This document shows, piece by piece, positions 17,686-27,930 of a DNA stretch of 33,523 nucleotides. Origin of the DNA: Lutibacter flavus (GTDB lineage Bacteria; Bacteroidota; Bacteroidia; Flavobacteriales; Flavobacteriaceae); the NCBI GenBank assembly GCA_945903795.1, contig CAMDPE010000008.1, forward strand, positions 1 through 33,523. The letters run 5' to 3'. The notes under the pieces were generated by a model that was not told the origin of the DNA, made no database searches, and saw only the letters and a list, made by a program, of their open reading frames with translations. The position numbers and the translations under genes were made by a program. Position 1 is the first letter of the stretch; each line of letters begins with the position of its first letter.

Positions 17686-18876
17686 TTAAAAGTTATAAAT
17701 TGCTGTTGTTAATAATCTAAAGTTGCTTACCGGATCAACACCGGTTGTTTTCATGCCACCGTCTGTGTCAATAGATCCATATTGTGCACTGGAAAATTCA
17801 CCTTCAATTCCTATTTTCATTTTTCCTGATTTCCACCCAATTCTTGGCGCTATTCTAAAGGCACTTTCAACACTGTTTCCTAAAAATCCGTTGGTATAGG
17901 TAATTGTTTCCCCAAAACCGCCGTTTTTTGAATAACCACCAAATATTCCCCATTCCATGGTTTCAGAAAAATCAGCATTGAATTCAGTCCAGGCAGAAAA
18001 TGTGTCATTATTTATGTAATCCCCATTTGCAGCTGTTCCAAAACCACTAATTTGCAGGATATCAGACATATTTTGTCCGTAAATGGCTTCTGCTTTCCAA
18101 GTCGCTTTTCCTAATTTTGTTCTAAAATATCCAATAAAAGCAGTACTTGTCACATTATCAACGCCTAAAGCCGGTCTGGCCGATTTAAAATTAACACCAA
18201 AACCTCCCAAAGTATTTGCCACGGAACCCAATTGCAATTGTGCATGTAATTGAGGCATTCCTGATTGACTTACGCTTGCACCTCTGGTTGCAAAATCTCT
18301 TTCGGTAAAAAGAACTCCAATAAATTTAACCTTTCCTTTGGTGGTTAAACGCAATTGAGGATTTCTAGAAAATGGCGCAAATGGAACTCCTGTATTAAAG
18401 GAGTAAACATCTGGAAATACAGATGTCACAAACATAGGATGCCAAAACTGTCCCATTAAAATTTCAATTTTATCATTCGATAATTGTACGAATGCATGTC
18501 TTAATCTAAAACCGTTAACATCATCGAGCCCTGTTCCGGAGTTTCCGAAAAAATCAGCCTCAATAGCACCGGAAGTTTTCATTCCAAAAAAGTCGGGACC
18601 AGTAATACCTGCTCTCAAACGAGATTGGATTGATAAAATGTTAAAATTGGTTTGGTCATTCACATCTTCTCCATTTACCAAACTTTCTGGTTTTGGTAAA
18701 ATCATAAAATGTCCTTCTCTGGAATTGGTGGTTTGTCGCGTATCAAACATATAGTCTGTCTTAACAAAACCATTCCATTTAACACCAAAAGCTGGTGTGG
18801 CATCAGTTGCCTGGCCATAACTGTAGTACGTTAATCCCAAGAGAAGGATTAACAAAATTGAAAGTTGTTTTCTCAT
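17686..18876 (-). CDS. Outer-membrane porin-like protein
   Basis: A 396-residue exported protein. Residues 1-21 form a signal peptide (MRKQLS, a leucine/isoleucine core, then SYGQA). The rest alternates polar and hydrophobic residues as beta-barrel strands do, with many Gly, Asn and aromatic residues, and ends in Phe (TTAIYNF), the usual outer-membrane signature. It is first in the transport unit, 11 bases before DUF4212, so it probably lets short-chain organic acids cross the outer membrane. I cannot assign it to a named porin family with certainty. The 118-base leader upstream contains a TA-repeat stretch but no clear consensus promoter. Confidence 0.8.
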   Translation of the reverse strand: MRKQLSILLILLLGLTYYSYGQATDATPAFGVKWNGFVKTDYMFDTRQTTNSREGHFMILPKPESLVNGEDVNDQTNFNILSIQSRLRAGITGPDFFGMKTSGAIEADFFGNSGTGLDDVNGFRLRHAFVQLSNDKIEILMGQFWHPMFVTSVFPDVYSFNTGVPFAPFSRNPQLRLTTKGKVKFIGVLFTERDFATRGASVSQSGMPQLHAQLQLGSVANTLGGFGVNFKSARPALGVDNVTSTAFIGYFRTKLGKATWKAEAIYGQNMSDILQISGFGTAANGDYINNDTFSAWTEFNADFSETMEWGIFGGYSKNGGFGETITYTNGFLGNSVESAFRIAPRIGWKSGKMKIGIEGEFSSAQYGSIDTDGGMKTTGVDPVSNFRLLTTAIYNF

Positions 18877-18994
18877 AAAAATAATTTTGGTTAATTAATT
18901 TAGTTTTGCTAAAGAATTACTTTTTTGCTCTAACAAGGTGTAAAGAAAAAAGGAGTTATTAAAATTTAATATATATATATGTAAATTGATATAG

Positions 18995-19414
18995 CTATCC
19001 TTTAAACCTTTCCCAACGAATTAACATAAATTTATCACCCAACTCAGTGACAATAACACCTGCGCCAATCAAATTTTTGTTGGTTGAGAAGTATTTTGCC
19101 AATTCAACAGCATTTAAAATCTTATAAGTAGAGTGATATTCAAAACTATACGGGCGTTTTACATTGTATTTTTTGACCCAATTTATGATACTAACGTGCG
19201 AAATCCCTAAAATGCGTTCAATTTCCCGATAGCTCAAACCCTCCAAATATAGCTGTAAAGCTTTATTAACATAATAGGAATCAATTTGCTTACCAACTTT
19301 ATTTACAGTGAAATAATAGGCGCATTTTTTGCATTTATAGCGCTGTCTGTCTTTAATCACACCACTTTTAACATATTCATCTGAACTACAATTTGGACAA
19401 CAGGTAATTTTCAT
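18995..19414 (-). CDS. Zinc-ribbon and helix-turn-helix protein related to IS1 InsA
   Basis: A 139-residue protein. Residues 1-35 form a zinc ribbon with Cys6, Cys9, Cys28 and Cys31 (CPNC and CKKC). Residues 50-84 form a helix-turn-helix of the type found in IS1-family InsA proteins (YREIERILGISHVSIINWVKKY). The last 50 residues are not transposase-like: there is no DDE catalytic domain, and no second transposase frame or terminal inverted repeats are visible around it. It lies on the same strand as the acetate/propionate locus, 118 bases upstream of the porin gene. I read it as a possible domesticated DNA-binding regulator of that locus. A remnant of an insertion sequence is the alternative. 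Confidence 0.7.
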   Translation of the reverse strand: MKITCCPNCSSDEYVKSGVIKDRQRYKCKKCAYYFTVNKVGKQIDSYYVNKALQLYLEGLSYREIERILGISHVSIINWVKKYNVKRPYSFEYHSTYKILNAVELAKYFSTNKNLIGAGVIVTELGDKFMLIRWERFKG

Positions 19415-19864
19415 ATATATATTATTTTTGCATAAATATACTTTTTTAGCACATTAAATCAAATTATTTTATGACTTTTTAACATCAACTCGTTAAAACT
19501 CCCTTTATTTTATTGGGAATTATTTAAAATAAGCAACTTTTCACTAAACTTAACACAATTCTAAAAAATATTAATCATTAGAAAGATTTTTTAAAGAAGC
19601 TCCTTTAGCTATGTGCTACAAAATTTATTTTTCTTAATTATTATGAAATATAAATTTGATTAACATAAGAAATCACTAAAGCATTACCTTACATTTTCAC
19701 TACATTTATTACTGAATAATTAATTATTTAACTTAAATTTTAAACATTTAATTATTTTTAATGTTTTATATCTTTTTATAGCGTTATTACAACGTTTTCG
19801 TAATTTTTTTTATACTAAACGCAAGAATTGTCTTATTTTTGTAAAAATACATCAAACAAATTAA
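19415..19864. other. AT-rich intergenic region between the zinc-ribbon gene and gltB
   Basis: This 450-base stretch is very AT-rich and lies between divergent genes. I see no reading frame worth calling, no RNA gene and no long inverted repeat. Its only clear signal is the gltB -7 box near the right end. A weaker TATATTTA on the minus strand close to 19440 could serve the zinc-ribbon gene. The length leaves room for regulator binding sites upstream of gltB. Confidence 0.5.
19834..19841 (+). promoter_or_regulatory. -7 box of the gltBD operon
   Basis: TATTTTTG matches TAnnTTTG exactly and lies 23 bases before the gltB ATG, so the leader would be short. No clear -33 TTTG is seen at the expected distance, which may mean that an activator is needed. 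Confidence 0.45.
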
Positions 19865-22800
19865 ATGGAGAAACAGGGATTATATTTACCAGAATTTGAA
19901 AGAGATAATTGTGGCGCAGGGTTTATTTGCAATTTGAAAGGCGAGAAATCAAACAAAATAATTCACGATGCTTTAGAAATTCTAATAAAGCTTGAACATC
20001 GTGGCGCGGTGAGTTCTGATGGCAAAACGGGTGACGGTGCCGGAATATTGATTGATATTCCCCACGAATTCTTTGTTAAAAACACCACCTTTAGTTTACC
20101 AAAACCAAAAGAATATGCAGTGGGAATGGTTTTTTTGTCCCAAAACGAAAATCAGTTAAATTTCTTTAAAAACTGCCTTGAAACAGAAATAAAAAATCAG
20201 GGATTGGCGGTTTTAGGCTGGCGAAAAGTTCCTGTAAACAAAACACATCTCGGAACTATAGCTGCCAAAAACGAGCCTGCAATTGAGCAAATTTTTATCG
20301 GAAAAAATAGATTGCCATTAACAGAAAATCAGTTCAATGCAAAATTGTTTGCAGCACGTAAAATTGCTGAACATTCAGTTGAAAACTCTAAACTTTCCGA
20401 CAGAAAAAAATTCTATTTACCAAGTTTATCAACCACTACTCTTATATATAAAGGACTTTTAATTCCTGAGGACATCAGAAATTATTATACAGACTTATCA
20501 AATCCAGATTTGGTTACCCGACTGGCATTGGTACATCAACGATTTTCAACAAACACTTTTCCTTCCTGGGATTTGGCGCAGCCATTCAGGTATATGTGCC
20601 ACAACGGTGAAATTAATACACTTCGTGGTAATATAAACAGAATGAAAGCGCGTGAAGAATTAATGAAAAGTCCGATTTTTGGTGATGACATCAAAAAGTT
20701 GTTTCCCATTATTTTGGAAGGTAAATCAGATTCAGCCTGTATGGATATGGTGGTGGAATTATTGTTGATGACCGACAGAACATTGCCCGAAGTTATGATG
20801 ATGATGGTGCCTGAAGCCTGGGAAAAAGACCCATCAATGAGTGACGAAAAAAAGGCGTTTTATGAATACAACTCCTGTATTATGGAACCTTGGGACGGAC
20901 CAGCATCCATACCTTTTACCGATGGAAATTATATTGGCGCTTTGCTGGACAGAAATGGATTGCGACCTTCAAGATATACCGTAACAAAAGATGGAAACGT
21001 AGTGATGTCATCTGAAACCGGCGTTTTAGATATCAAGCCAGAAAATGTTGCACATCACGGAAGATTAGAGCCAGGAAAAATGTTTTTGGTGGATATGAAT
21101 GCCGGAAGAATTATCAATGATGAAGAAATAAAACAAAAAATTGTATCAGAAAAGCCCTATAGAAAATGGCTGAATAAAAATTTATTACCATTATCTGATG
21201 TTCCATATACAGGCAACAAAACGCCAAAAGAAGAAATAAACTTGGTGGCGCGCCAGAAAATTTTCGGCTACACCATTGAAGAAATAAATACTATCATTAC
21301 CCCAATGGCAACTGGTGGAAAAGAAGCTATCGGCTCTATGGGAAATGACACTCCTTTGGCTGTTTTGTCTGATGAACCACAATTATTATTCAATTATTTT
21401 AAACAACTATTTGCGCAAGTTACCAATCCGCCTTTAGACGGTATTAGGGAAGAAATTGTCACCGATTTTAGTTTGGCCATTGGAGGCGACAGAAATATTT
21501 TTGACATTTCCGACCTGCAATGCAAAAAACTGAAAATTCAAAATCCGGTAATCTCAAATGCTGATATTGATAAATTAAAAAGCATTGACCATCCTGATTT
21601 TAAATCTGTTTCAATATCAACACTATACGATATCACAAAAGGATTAAATGGCATTGAAGCTGCGCTTAAAGATATGGTGAAACAGGCATACAAAGCAGTT
21701 TCAGAAGGATGTAATATCGTTATTTTATCCGACAGAAATGTAAATGAACATTTTGCACCAATACCCATTTTATTAAGCTGCTCTTACGTTGGCGGACAAT
21801 TAAGCAAAATGGGGCACCGCTCTAGTTTTGGCATTGTGATAGAATCGGCCGAACCGCGCGAACCGCATCATTTTGCCACTTTATTCGGTTATGGCGCAAG
21901 TGCCGTTAATCCATATATGATTAATGAAATTATCCGTCAGCAAATAAAAGATAAAGAAATTATAGAAATTTCCCCAGAAAAAGCAATTGAAAATTTCAAT
22001 AAAGCCATCGCAACCGGCGTTTTGAAAATCATGAATAAAATTGGAATTTCCACATTGCATTCGTACCGCGCATCGCAAATTTTTGAAATCTTAGGTTTAA
22101 ACAGTGCATTTACTGAAGAATATTTTCCAAATACGCCTTCACGAATTGAAGGAATTGGCTTGTATGAAATTGAAAAAGAAATTTTCTTGCGCCACAGAAG
22201 TGCCTTTCCTCCTATTAAAACAGAAGGAAGCCTTCCGTTAAATATTGGTGGCGATTACCGCTGGAGAAGAAATGCGGAACGCCACATGTTTAATCCGACC
22301 ACCGTTTCAAAATTGCAGCAAGCAGTTAGAACCAATAGTTATGAAAGCTATGAAGTTTACGCCAAAGACATTAATGAGCAAAGCGAAAAATTAATGACGC
22401 TGCGCGGCATGTTTGAATTTAACAATTTAGATCCAATCCCGTTGGAAGAAGTGGAACCTTGGACAGAAATTGTAAAACGTTTTAAAACTGGGGCGATGTC
22501 TTATGGTTCTATCAGCCAGGAAGCCCACGAAAACTTAGCGATTGCGATGAATCGTATTGGCGGAAAAAGCAATTCTGGAGAAGGTGGAGAAAACAAAAAT
22601 CGTTTCAGAAAAGATTTAAATGGCGATAGCCGAAATAGCGCCATTAAACAAGTGGCATCGGGAAGATTTGGTGTTTCCACCAATTATTTAACCAATGCAA
22701 AAGAAATTCAAATAAAAATGGCACAAGGCGCAAAACCTGGAGAAGGTGGCCAGTTGCCAGCCGATAAAGTTTTGCCTTGGATAGCAGAGTGCAGAAGTTC

Positions 22801-24367
22801 AACACCTTATGTTGGACTGATTTCACCGCCCCCGCATCACGATATTTATTCCATTGAAGATTTAGCGCAGCTGATTTTTGATTTAAAAAATGCCAATAGA
22901 GAAGCCAGAATCAATGTGAAACTTGTTTCTAAAGTAGGTGTTGGAACTATCGCGGCAGGTGTTGCAAAAGCAAAAGCCGACGTAATATTAATTTCCGGCT
23001 ATGACGGCGGTACTGGAGCTTATCCATTAACTTCATTAAGACACGCAGGATTGCCTTGGGAACTTGGCATTGCGGAAGCACAACAAACTTTGGTGCTGAA
23101 CAACTTAAGAAACAGGGTAGTTTTGGAATGTGACGGACAATTAAAAACTGGTCGTGATGTTGCAATTGCTTGTTTATTGGGTGCTGAAGAATTTGGATTT
23201 GCCACAGCGCCTTTGGTAGCTTCAGGCTGTATTATGATGCGTAAATGCCATTTAAATACTTGTCCGGTTGGCATTGCAACACAAGATCCGGAATTGCGTA
23301 AAAACTTTAAAGGCACACCGGAACACGTAATAAATTTTATGTATTTCGTCGCCAAAGAATTGCGTAAAATTATGGCATCTTTGGGCTTTAGAACCATCAA
23401 TGAAATGGTTGGCCAAAGTCAAAAAATTAATGTAAACAAAGCCATTGAACACGCCAAAGCAAAGGGAATTGATTTATCGCCTATTTTGCACAAACCAGAA
23501 ACAAACAAACCTTTATACAATACAGAATCCCAAAATCACGAATTGGAAAATGTGCTAGATTTTGACATTCTTAGAATGGGACATCCGGCTATTTACAGAA
23601 AAGAAAAAATGTTTTTGGAGTTTCCCATAAAAAATACGGATAGAACTGTTGGCGCCATTGTAAGCAATGAGTTATCTAAAATATATGGAGAAAATGGTTT
23701 ACCGGAAGATACATTAAATATAAAATTTAAGGGTTCAGCCGGTCAAAGTTTTGGTGCATTTGCAACCAAAGGATTGACCTTACAGGTTGATGGCAATACA
23801 AATGATTATTTAGGTAAAAGTTTGTCTGGGGCAAAATTAATTATTAAAAAGCCTGATGAAGCCACTTTTGCTTCTGATGAGAATATAATTGTAGGAAATG
23901 TTTCGCTGTATGGAGCAACCAGCGGCGAAGCATACATTAACGGGATAGCAGGCGAACGTTTCTGTGTAAGAAATTCAGGTGCTATTGCAATAGTAGAAGG
24001 TGTTGGAGATCACGGTTGTGAATATATGACTGGCGGTAAAGTAGTGGTTTTGGGCAAAACAGGAAGGAATTTTGCCGCAGGAATGAGCGGTGGAATTGCC
24101 TATGTTTTTGATGAAAAACAAAAATTCAGAAATGGATTATGCAACATGGAAATGGTTGCTTTTGAGGAAATTTCATTAGAAGATCAAATTGAATTAAAAC
24201 AATTGATAAAAAATCACTTTAAGTATACCAACAGCGATTTGGCCTACAGAATTTTAGATGATTGGGAAAATAGTTTATCCAATTTTGTAAAAGTGATGCC
24301 TACTGAATACAAAAAAGCATTGATAAGACTTGAAATGGAAAATAATATTAAAACAGCAACTGTTTAG
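19865..24367 (+). CDS. gltB: Glutamate synthase large subunit
   Basis: A 1500-residue protein, normal length for the NADPH-dependent enzyme that makes two glutamates from glutamine and 2-oxoglutarate. A propeptide of 15 residues precedes Cys16 (DNCGAG), the glutaminase nucleophile exposed after cleavage. Residues 16-430 form the class-II glutaminase domain ([16 protein letters not shown]). The central and FMN-binding synthase domains follow ([37 protein letters not shown]). The 3Fe-4S cluster cysteines are in [15 protein letters not shown], and the C-terminal beta-helix is rich in glycine (GGIAYVFD). The gltD gene follows two bases after the stop. It is the main ammonia-assimilation enzyme together with glutamine synthetase, which is not in this window. 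Confidence 0.97.
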   Translation: MEKQGLYLPEFERDNCGAGFICNLKGEKSNKIIHDALEILIKLEHRGAVSSDGKTGDGAGILIDIPHEFFVKNTTFSLPKPKEYAVGMVFLSQNENQLNFFKNCLETEIKNQGLAVLGWRKVPVNKTHLGTIAAKNEPAIEQIFIGKNRLPLTENQFNAKLFAARKIAEHSVENSKLSDRKKFYLPSLSTTTLIYKGLLIPEDIRNYYTDLSNPDLVTRLALVHQRFSTNTFPSWDLAQPFRYMCHNGEINTLRGNINRMKAREELMKSPIFGDDIKKLFPIILEGKSDSACMDMVVELLLMTDRTLPEVMMMMVPEAWEKDPSMSDEKKAFYEYNSCIMEPWDGPASIPFTDGNYIGALLDRNGLRPSRYTVTKDGNVVMSSETGVLDIKPENVAHHGRLEPGKMFLVDMNAGRIINDEEIKQKIVSEKPYRKWLNKNLLPLSDVPYTGNKTPKEEINLVARQKIFGYTIEEINTIITPMATGGKEAIGSMGNDTPLAVLSDEPQLLFNYFKQLFAQVTNPPLDGIREEIVTDFSLAIGGDRNIFDISDLQCKKLKIQNPVISNADIDKLKSIDHPDFKSVSISTLYDITKGLNGIEAALKDMVKQAYKAVSEGCNIVILSDRNVNEHFAPIPILLSCSYVGGQLSKMGHRSSFGIVIESAEPREPHHFATLFGYGASAVNPYMINEIIRQQIKDKEIIEISPEKAIENFNKAIATGVLKIMNKIGISTLHSYRASQIFEILGLNSAFTEEYFPNTPSRIEGIGLYEIEKEIFLRHRSAFPPIKTEGSLPLNIGGDYRWRRNAERHMFNPTTVSKLQQAVRTNSYESYEVYAKDINEQSEKLMTLRGMFEFNNLDPIPLEEVEPWTEIVKRFKTGAMSYGSISQEAHENLAIAMNRIGGKSNSGEGGENKNRFRKDLNGDSRNSAIKQVASGRFGVSTNYLTNAKEIQIKMAQGAKPGEGGQLPADKVLPWIAECRSSTPYVGLISPPPHHDIYSIEDLAQLIFDLKNANREARINVKLVSKVGVGTIAAGVAKAKADVILISGYDGGTGAYPLTSLRHAGLPWELGIAEAQQTLVLNNLRNRVVLECDGQLKTGRDVAIACLLGAEEFGFATAPLVASGCIMMRKCHLNTCPVGIATQDPELRKNFKGTPEHVINFMYFVAKELRKIMASLGFRTINEMVGQSQKINVNKAIEHAKAKGIDLSPILHKPETNKPLYNTESQNHELENVLDFDILRMGHPAIYRKEKMFLEFPIKNTDRTVGAIVSNELSKIYGENGLPEDTLNIKFKGSAGQSFGAFATKGLTLQVDGNTNDYLGKSLSGAKLIIKKPDEATFASDENIIVGNVSLYGATSGEAYINGIAGERFCVRNSGAIAIVEGVGDHGCEYMTGGKVVVLGKTGRNFAAGMSGGIAYVFDEKQKFRNGLCNMEMVAFEEISLEDQIELKQLIKNHFKYTNSDLAYRILDDWENSLSNFVKVMPTEYKKALIRLEMENNIKTATV

Positions 24368-24369
24368 TT

Positions 24370-25833
24370 ATGGGAAAAGTTACCGGATTTAAAGAGTTTG
24401 AAAGACAGGACGAGACGTATATTTCTGTAAAAGAAAGGGTTCAGCATTATAAAGAATTTACTGTTCCATTAAAAACCAATGAAGTTGAAAAACAAGGTTC
24501 ACGCTGCATGGATTGCGGCATTCCTTTTTGCCATAGCGCTTGTCCGCTGGGAAATTTAATTCCCGATTTTAATGATATGGTTCACGAAAAGAAATGGGAG
24601 AAAGCATTGGAAATTTTACATTCCACCAATAATTTTCCTGAATTTACAGGAAGGTTATGCCCTGCGCCGTGCGAACAAGCCTGTGTATTAGGGATTGTAA
24701 AACCTGCGATAACCATAGAAAATTTGGAAAAGAATATTGTAGAAACAGGATTTAAAAACGGGTGGATTATTGCCCAGCCTCCAACCAGCAGAACTGGCAA
24801 AAAAGTAGCGGTTGTCGGCTCCGGACCTTCAGGTTTGGCAGCCGCCCAACAACTAAACCGTGCCGGTCATTTGGTGACCGTTTTTGAAAGGGATGATGCA
24901 CTGGGAGGATTGCTGCGTTATGGAATTCCGAATTTTAAATTGGAAAAAGAAGTTATCGAAAGGAGAATTGCTATTTTAAAAGAAGAAGGCATTGAATTTA
25001 AAACAAACATAAATGTTGGCGTAAATTATCCTGTTGAAAAATTGGACGATTTTGATGCTGTTGTTTTGTGCGGAGGCGCAACGCTTAGCAGGGAATTGCC
25101 TGCAAAAGGCTCAGAAATTAAAGGTGTGGTTCAAGCCATGACCTTTTTAAAACAACAAAATAAAAGAAATGCAGGAATCACAATAGACGCCGAAGAAATA
25201 TTTGCCACCGATAAAAACGTTATCGTTATTGGCGGAGGCGATACAGGCTCCGACTGTATTGGAACTTCAAACCGTCACGGTGCAAAAAGCGTGACCAACT
25301 TTGAAATTATGCCAAAACCGCCTGAAAAAAGAAGCGAATCAACACCATGGCCATTTTGGCCGTTGAAACTCAAAACTTCAACTTCACACGAAGAAGGCTG
25401 CGACAGAAACTGGCTAATTTCAACCAAAGAATTTATTGCTGATGAAAAAGGTAACCTAAAAGCCTTAAAAACAGTAAATGTTGAATGGGTAATGAAACCT
25501 GGTGAAAGACCAGCTTTAAAGGAAATTGAAGGCACCGAAAAAATTTGGCCTTGCGAATTGGTATTATTGGCAATGGGATTTACGGGTCCGGAAGCAACAT
25601 TAAGCGAACTATTGGGTTTAAAAACCGACTTTAGAAGCAACTATCAAGCATCAGAAACCGAATTTCAAACAAATGTGCCGCATATTTTTACCGCCGGGGA
25701 TATGCGCAGAGGACAATCACTTATAGTTTGGGCGATTTCTGAAGGAAGGGAAGCCGCCAAAAAAGTGGATGAATATTTAATGGGCTATAGCAATTTGCCA
25801 ACCAAAGGCAAAGGAGATTTAGTGGGCGTATAA
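24370..25833 (+). CDS. gltD: Glutamate synthase small subunit
   Basis: A 487-residue flavoprotein that passes electrons from NADPH through FAD and 4Fe-4S clusters to GltB. The N-terminal cluster cysteines lie in CMDCGIPFCHSACPLGN and in CPAPCEQACV. The FAD-binding site is VVGSGPSGLAAAQQL and the NADPH site is VIGGGDTGSDC. GDMRRGQSLIVWAI near the end is the FAD-contacting segment typical of the family. The length is normal. It forms a two-gene operon with gltB, separated by two bases, and is followed by a strong terminator. Confidence 0.97.
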   Translation: MGKVTGFKEFERQDETYISVKERVQHYKEFTVPLKTNEVEKQGSRCMDCGIPFCHSACPLGNLIPDFNDMVHEKKWEKALEILHSTNNFPEFTGRLCPAPCEQACVLGIVKPAITIENLEKNIVETGFKNGWIIAQPPTSRTGKKVAVVGSGPSGLAAAQQLNRAGHLVTVFERDDALGGLLRYGIPNFKLEKEVIERRIAILKEEGIEFKTNINVGVNYPVEKLDDFDAVVLCGGATLSRELPAKGSEIKGVVQAMTFLKQQNKRNAGITIDAEEIFATDKNVIVIGGGDTGSDCIGTSNRHGAKSVTNFEIMPKPPEKRSESTPWPFWPLKLKTSTSHEEGCDRNWLISTKEFIADEKGNLKALKTVNVEWVMKPGERPALKEIEGTEKIWPCELVLLAMGFTGPEATLSELLGLKTDFRSNYQASETEFQTNVPHIFTAGDMRRGQSLIVWAISEGREAAKKVDEYLMGYSNLPTKGKGDLVGV

Positions 25834-25872
25834 ATTTTATTAAAGAAAATACTTTACCTAAATAATCATAAT

Positions 25873-25906
25873 AAAATCACCTATTGCTTCGGCTTAGGTG
25901 ATTTTT
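25873..25906 (+). terminator. Intrinsic terminator of gltBD with a UUCG loop
   Basis: Arms AAAATCACCTA (25873-25883) and TAGGTGATTTT (25895-25905) pair fully, and an inner GC-TTCG-GC segment (25886-25893) gives the very stable C(UUCG)G tetraloop. A T-rich tail follows. Confidence 0.88.
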
Positions 25907-26027
25907 ATTTTGTAAATTACAAGTCGGTTTTAAGATTTAGAATTTTATATTTTGAATAAGAACTCAAACATTTTAACTTTTTATATTCAACTTTTACTTA
26001 TTGAATAAAATAAAAAATAATTACCCA

Positions 26028-27194
26028 ATGAAAAGCAGAAAATTATTGATGATTCCCGGCCCTATTGAATTTGAACCAAAAGTATTACAAGCCTTAGGAG
26101 CTCCAACTACCAGCCACGTAGCGCCAAATTTTATCGAATCCTTCGGAAATTGCATAGAACTGATGCGAAAAGTTTGGTTGACATCAACCGGACAGCCATT
26201 TCTTGTTGCAGGAACCGGAACTTTTGCAATGGATATGGCAGCTGCCAATTTGATTGAACCAAACGATGATGTTTTGGTAATTTCAACCGGTTATTTTGGA
26301 GAACGCTTCGCTGAAATTTCAAAACGTTATGGTGCAAATGTCACTATTTTAGCTTCAGAAGTGGGAAATGTAGTTGCTTTAGCTGATATAGAAAAAGCAC
26401 TTTCTGCCAAAAAATATAAATTAATAACCATCACGCACGTTGACACCTCAACAGGTGTTCTGGTAAATCCGAAACCCATCGCTGAATTGGCCAAAAAATA
26501 CAATGTGCTTTCAATTTTGGACGGCGTATGCTCAGTTGCCGGGGAAGAAATACAGCAAGACGAATGGGGAATTGATGTGGTTTTGACTGCCTCACAAAAA
26601 GCTATTGGCGTACCTCCGGGTTTGGCCTTGTTAGTAGTTTCGCAAAAAGCAATGGAAATATTTAAAAACAGGAAAACACCTGTGGGTAATTATTATGCAG
26701 ATTTCAATAATTGGCTGCCAATTATGCAGGCCTATGAAAACAGACAACCCTCCTATTTTGGAACGCCACCCGTAAATCTAGTTGCAGCTTTAGAAGTGAG
26801 TTTACAACAAATTGTTGCCGAAGGAATGGAAAAAAGATTTTTGCGACACCAAAAAATTGCCTCCGCTTTTCGCGAAGCTATGATTGCACTTGGCTTGATC
26901 CTTTTACCTGTTCATAAAAACTTGTCGGCAAATACGCTTACGGCAGTTTATTTCCCTGATAACATTACAGGAAGCGCCTTTTTGGGCCATATTTCTAAAA
27001 ACGACATTATTTTAGCCGGCGGATTGTTGCCTTCTCACAAAACATTATATTTTAGGGTTGGACATATGGGAAGCGTAAACAATAACGACATTATTGCCGT
27101 AATTGCCGCCATTGAAAGTGCTTTGTATGCAAGTGAATTTCATTTTGAAATGGGAATTGGTTTAAAAACCGCCTTAAAAATATTGAATAATTAG
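26028..27194 (+). CDS. Class V aminotransferase (alanine-glyoxylate / serine-pyruvate type)
   Basis: A 388-residue PLP enzyme. The N-terminal MIPGPIEFEP, the cofactor-contacting AGTGTFAMDMA, the Asp of SILDGVCSVAGEE that binds the PLP nitrogen, and the Schiff-base lysine in TASQKAIGVPPG are all present, followed by the substrate-binding Arg near YFRVGHMG. This matches alanine-glyoxylate or serine-glyoxylate aminotransferases. The frame opens at a TTG at 26001, but the ATG at 26028 (MKSRKLLMIPGP) gives the usual start. It stands alone, about 190 bases after gltD and beyond its terminator. The amino donor and acceptor cannot be told from sequence, and a phosphonate or purine-catabolic aminotransferase is possible. 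Confidence 0.88.
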   Translation: MKSRKLLMIPGPIEFEPKVLQALGAPTTSHVAPNFIESFGNCIELMRKVWLTSTGQPFLVAGTGTFAMDMAAANLIEPNDDVLVISTGYFGERFAEISKRYGANVTILASEVGNVVALADIEKALSAKKYKLITITHVDTSTGVLVNPKPIAELAKKYNVLSILDGVCSVAGEEIQQDEWGIDVVLTASQKAIGVPPGLALLVVSQKAMEIFKNRKTPVGNYYADFNNWLPIMQAYENRQPSYFGTPPVNLVAALEVSLQQIVAEGMEKRFLRHQKIASAFREAMIALGLILLPVHKNLSANTLTAVYFPDNITGSAFLGHISKNDIILAGGLLPSHKTLYFRVGHMGSVNNNDIIAVIAAIESALYASEFHFEMGIGLKTALKILNN

Positions 27195-27397
27195 ACCGTC
27201 TTAGAATAGAGAAAAGAGAATAGCGAAAAAAGACAGTTTTGGATTTTCAACACAAGAAACAAACTTACTAATAAATAGTTTCCTTAAAATTGCCTTAAAA
27301 TAAGCAATAACTGATTTTAATCATCATTTATTTTAGAGATCACACTTAATTTAGATGCTGTATTTTAAATATACGCGATTAATCTAAAAATAAAGTG

Positions 27398-27916
27398 ATG
27401 AAAAAAATTATATTCGTTTTGGTGATGGCACTTGCCGTAATTTCTTGTAAAACTGATGATAAAAAAGTGCAAGACACAGATAAAAATGCCGAAACTGCTG
27501 AAATTCCATTTTTGGCATTGGGAGAATTTGATGCAAAAGCTGGAGAATTTGTAAATAAACAAGTAAAAGTTCAGGGAATTGTTGACCATGTTTGTAAGCA
27601 CAGCGGAAAAAAAGTATTTTTAGTCACTGATAAAGGTGATGTTCATATAAACGGAGAGGAACGATTCGATGAAGCCTTAACCGGCAATGAAATTGTATTT
27701 ACAGGAATTGTTGTTGAAGAAAGAATTGATGAAGCCTATTGCCTAAAAATGGAAGAGGACAACATTAAAAGTCATTCTAAAGGAGCTTCAAATAAGGACC
27801 AATACGAAGCTAAAACGAAAATGATTCAAGCCTACAGAGACCAGATGAAAGCTGAAAATAAGGATCATATCTCAAATTATTCCATAAATTATGTTTCTCA
27901 TTTAGCTGTAAAATAA
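27398..27916 (+). CDS. OB-fold (tRNA_anti-like) lipoprotein
   Basis: A 172-residue lipoprotein. Residues 1-16 form a signal sequence ending in a lipobox (AVIS before Cys17), then a charged linker. Residues 45-115 look like an OB fold of the tRNA_anti-like type (VNKQVKVQGIVDHVCKHSGKKVFLVTD begins it), with a conserved-looking CKHSGKK segment and a second Cys in DEAYCLKM. The tail of about 50 residues is helical and charged. The ATG at 27398 is preferred over a GTG one codon earlier. It is followed 14 bases later by a PepSY-associated membrane protein, a pairing that suggests work together at the cell envelope. The specific function is unknown; metal or haem handling is one guess. Confidence 0.7.
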   Translation: MKKIIFVLVMALAVISCKTDDKKVQDTDKNAETAEIPFLALGEFDAKAGEFVNKQVKVQGIVDHVCKHSGKKVFLVTDKGDVHINGEERFDEALTGNEIVFTGIVVEERIDEAYCLKMEEDNIKSHSKGASNKDQYEAKTKMIQAYRDQMKAENKDHISNYSINYVSHLAVK

Positions 27917-27930
27917 CCACATTTTTGTTT

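Noticed and set aside
18995-19414. A complete IS1 insertion sequence
   Set aside because: No catalytic transposase frame follows and no terminal inverted repeats or target duplications are visible nearby.
19865-25833. Several open frames on the minus strand within gltB and gltD
   Set aside because: They are shadows of the two well-conserved genes and show no signature of their own.
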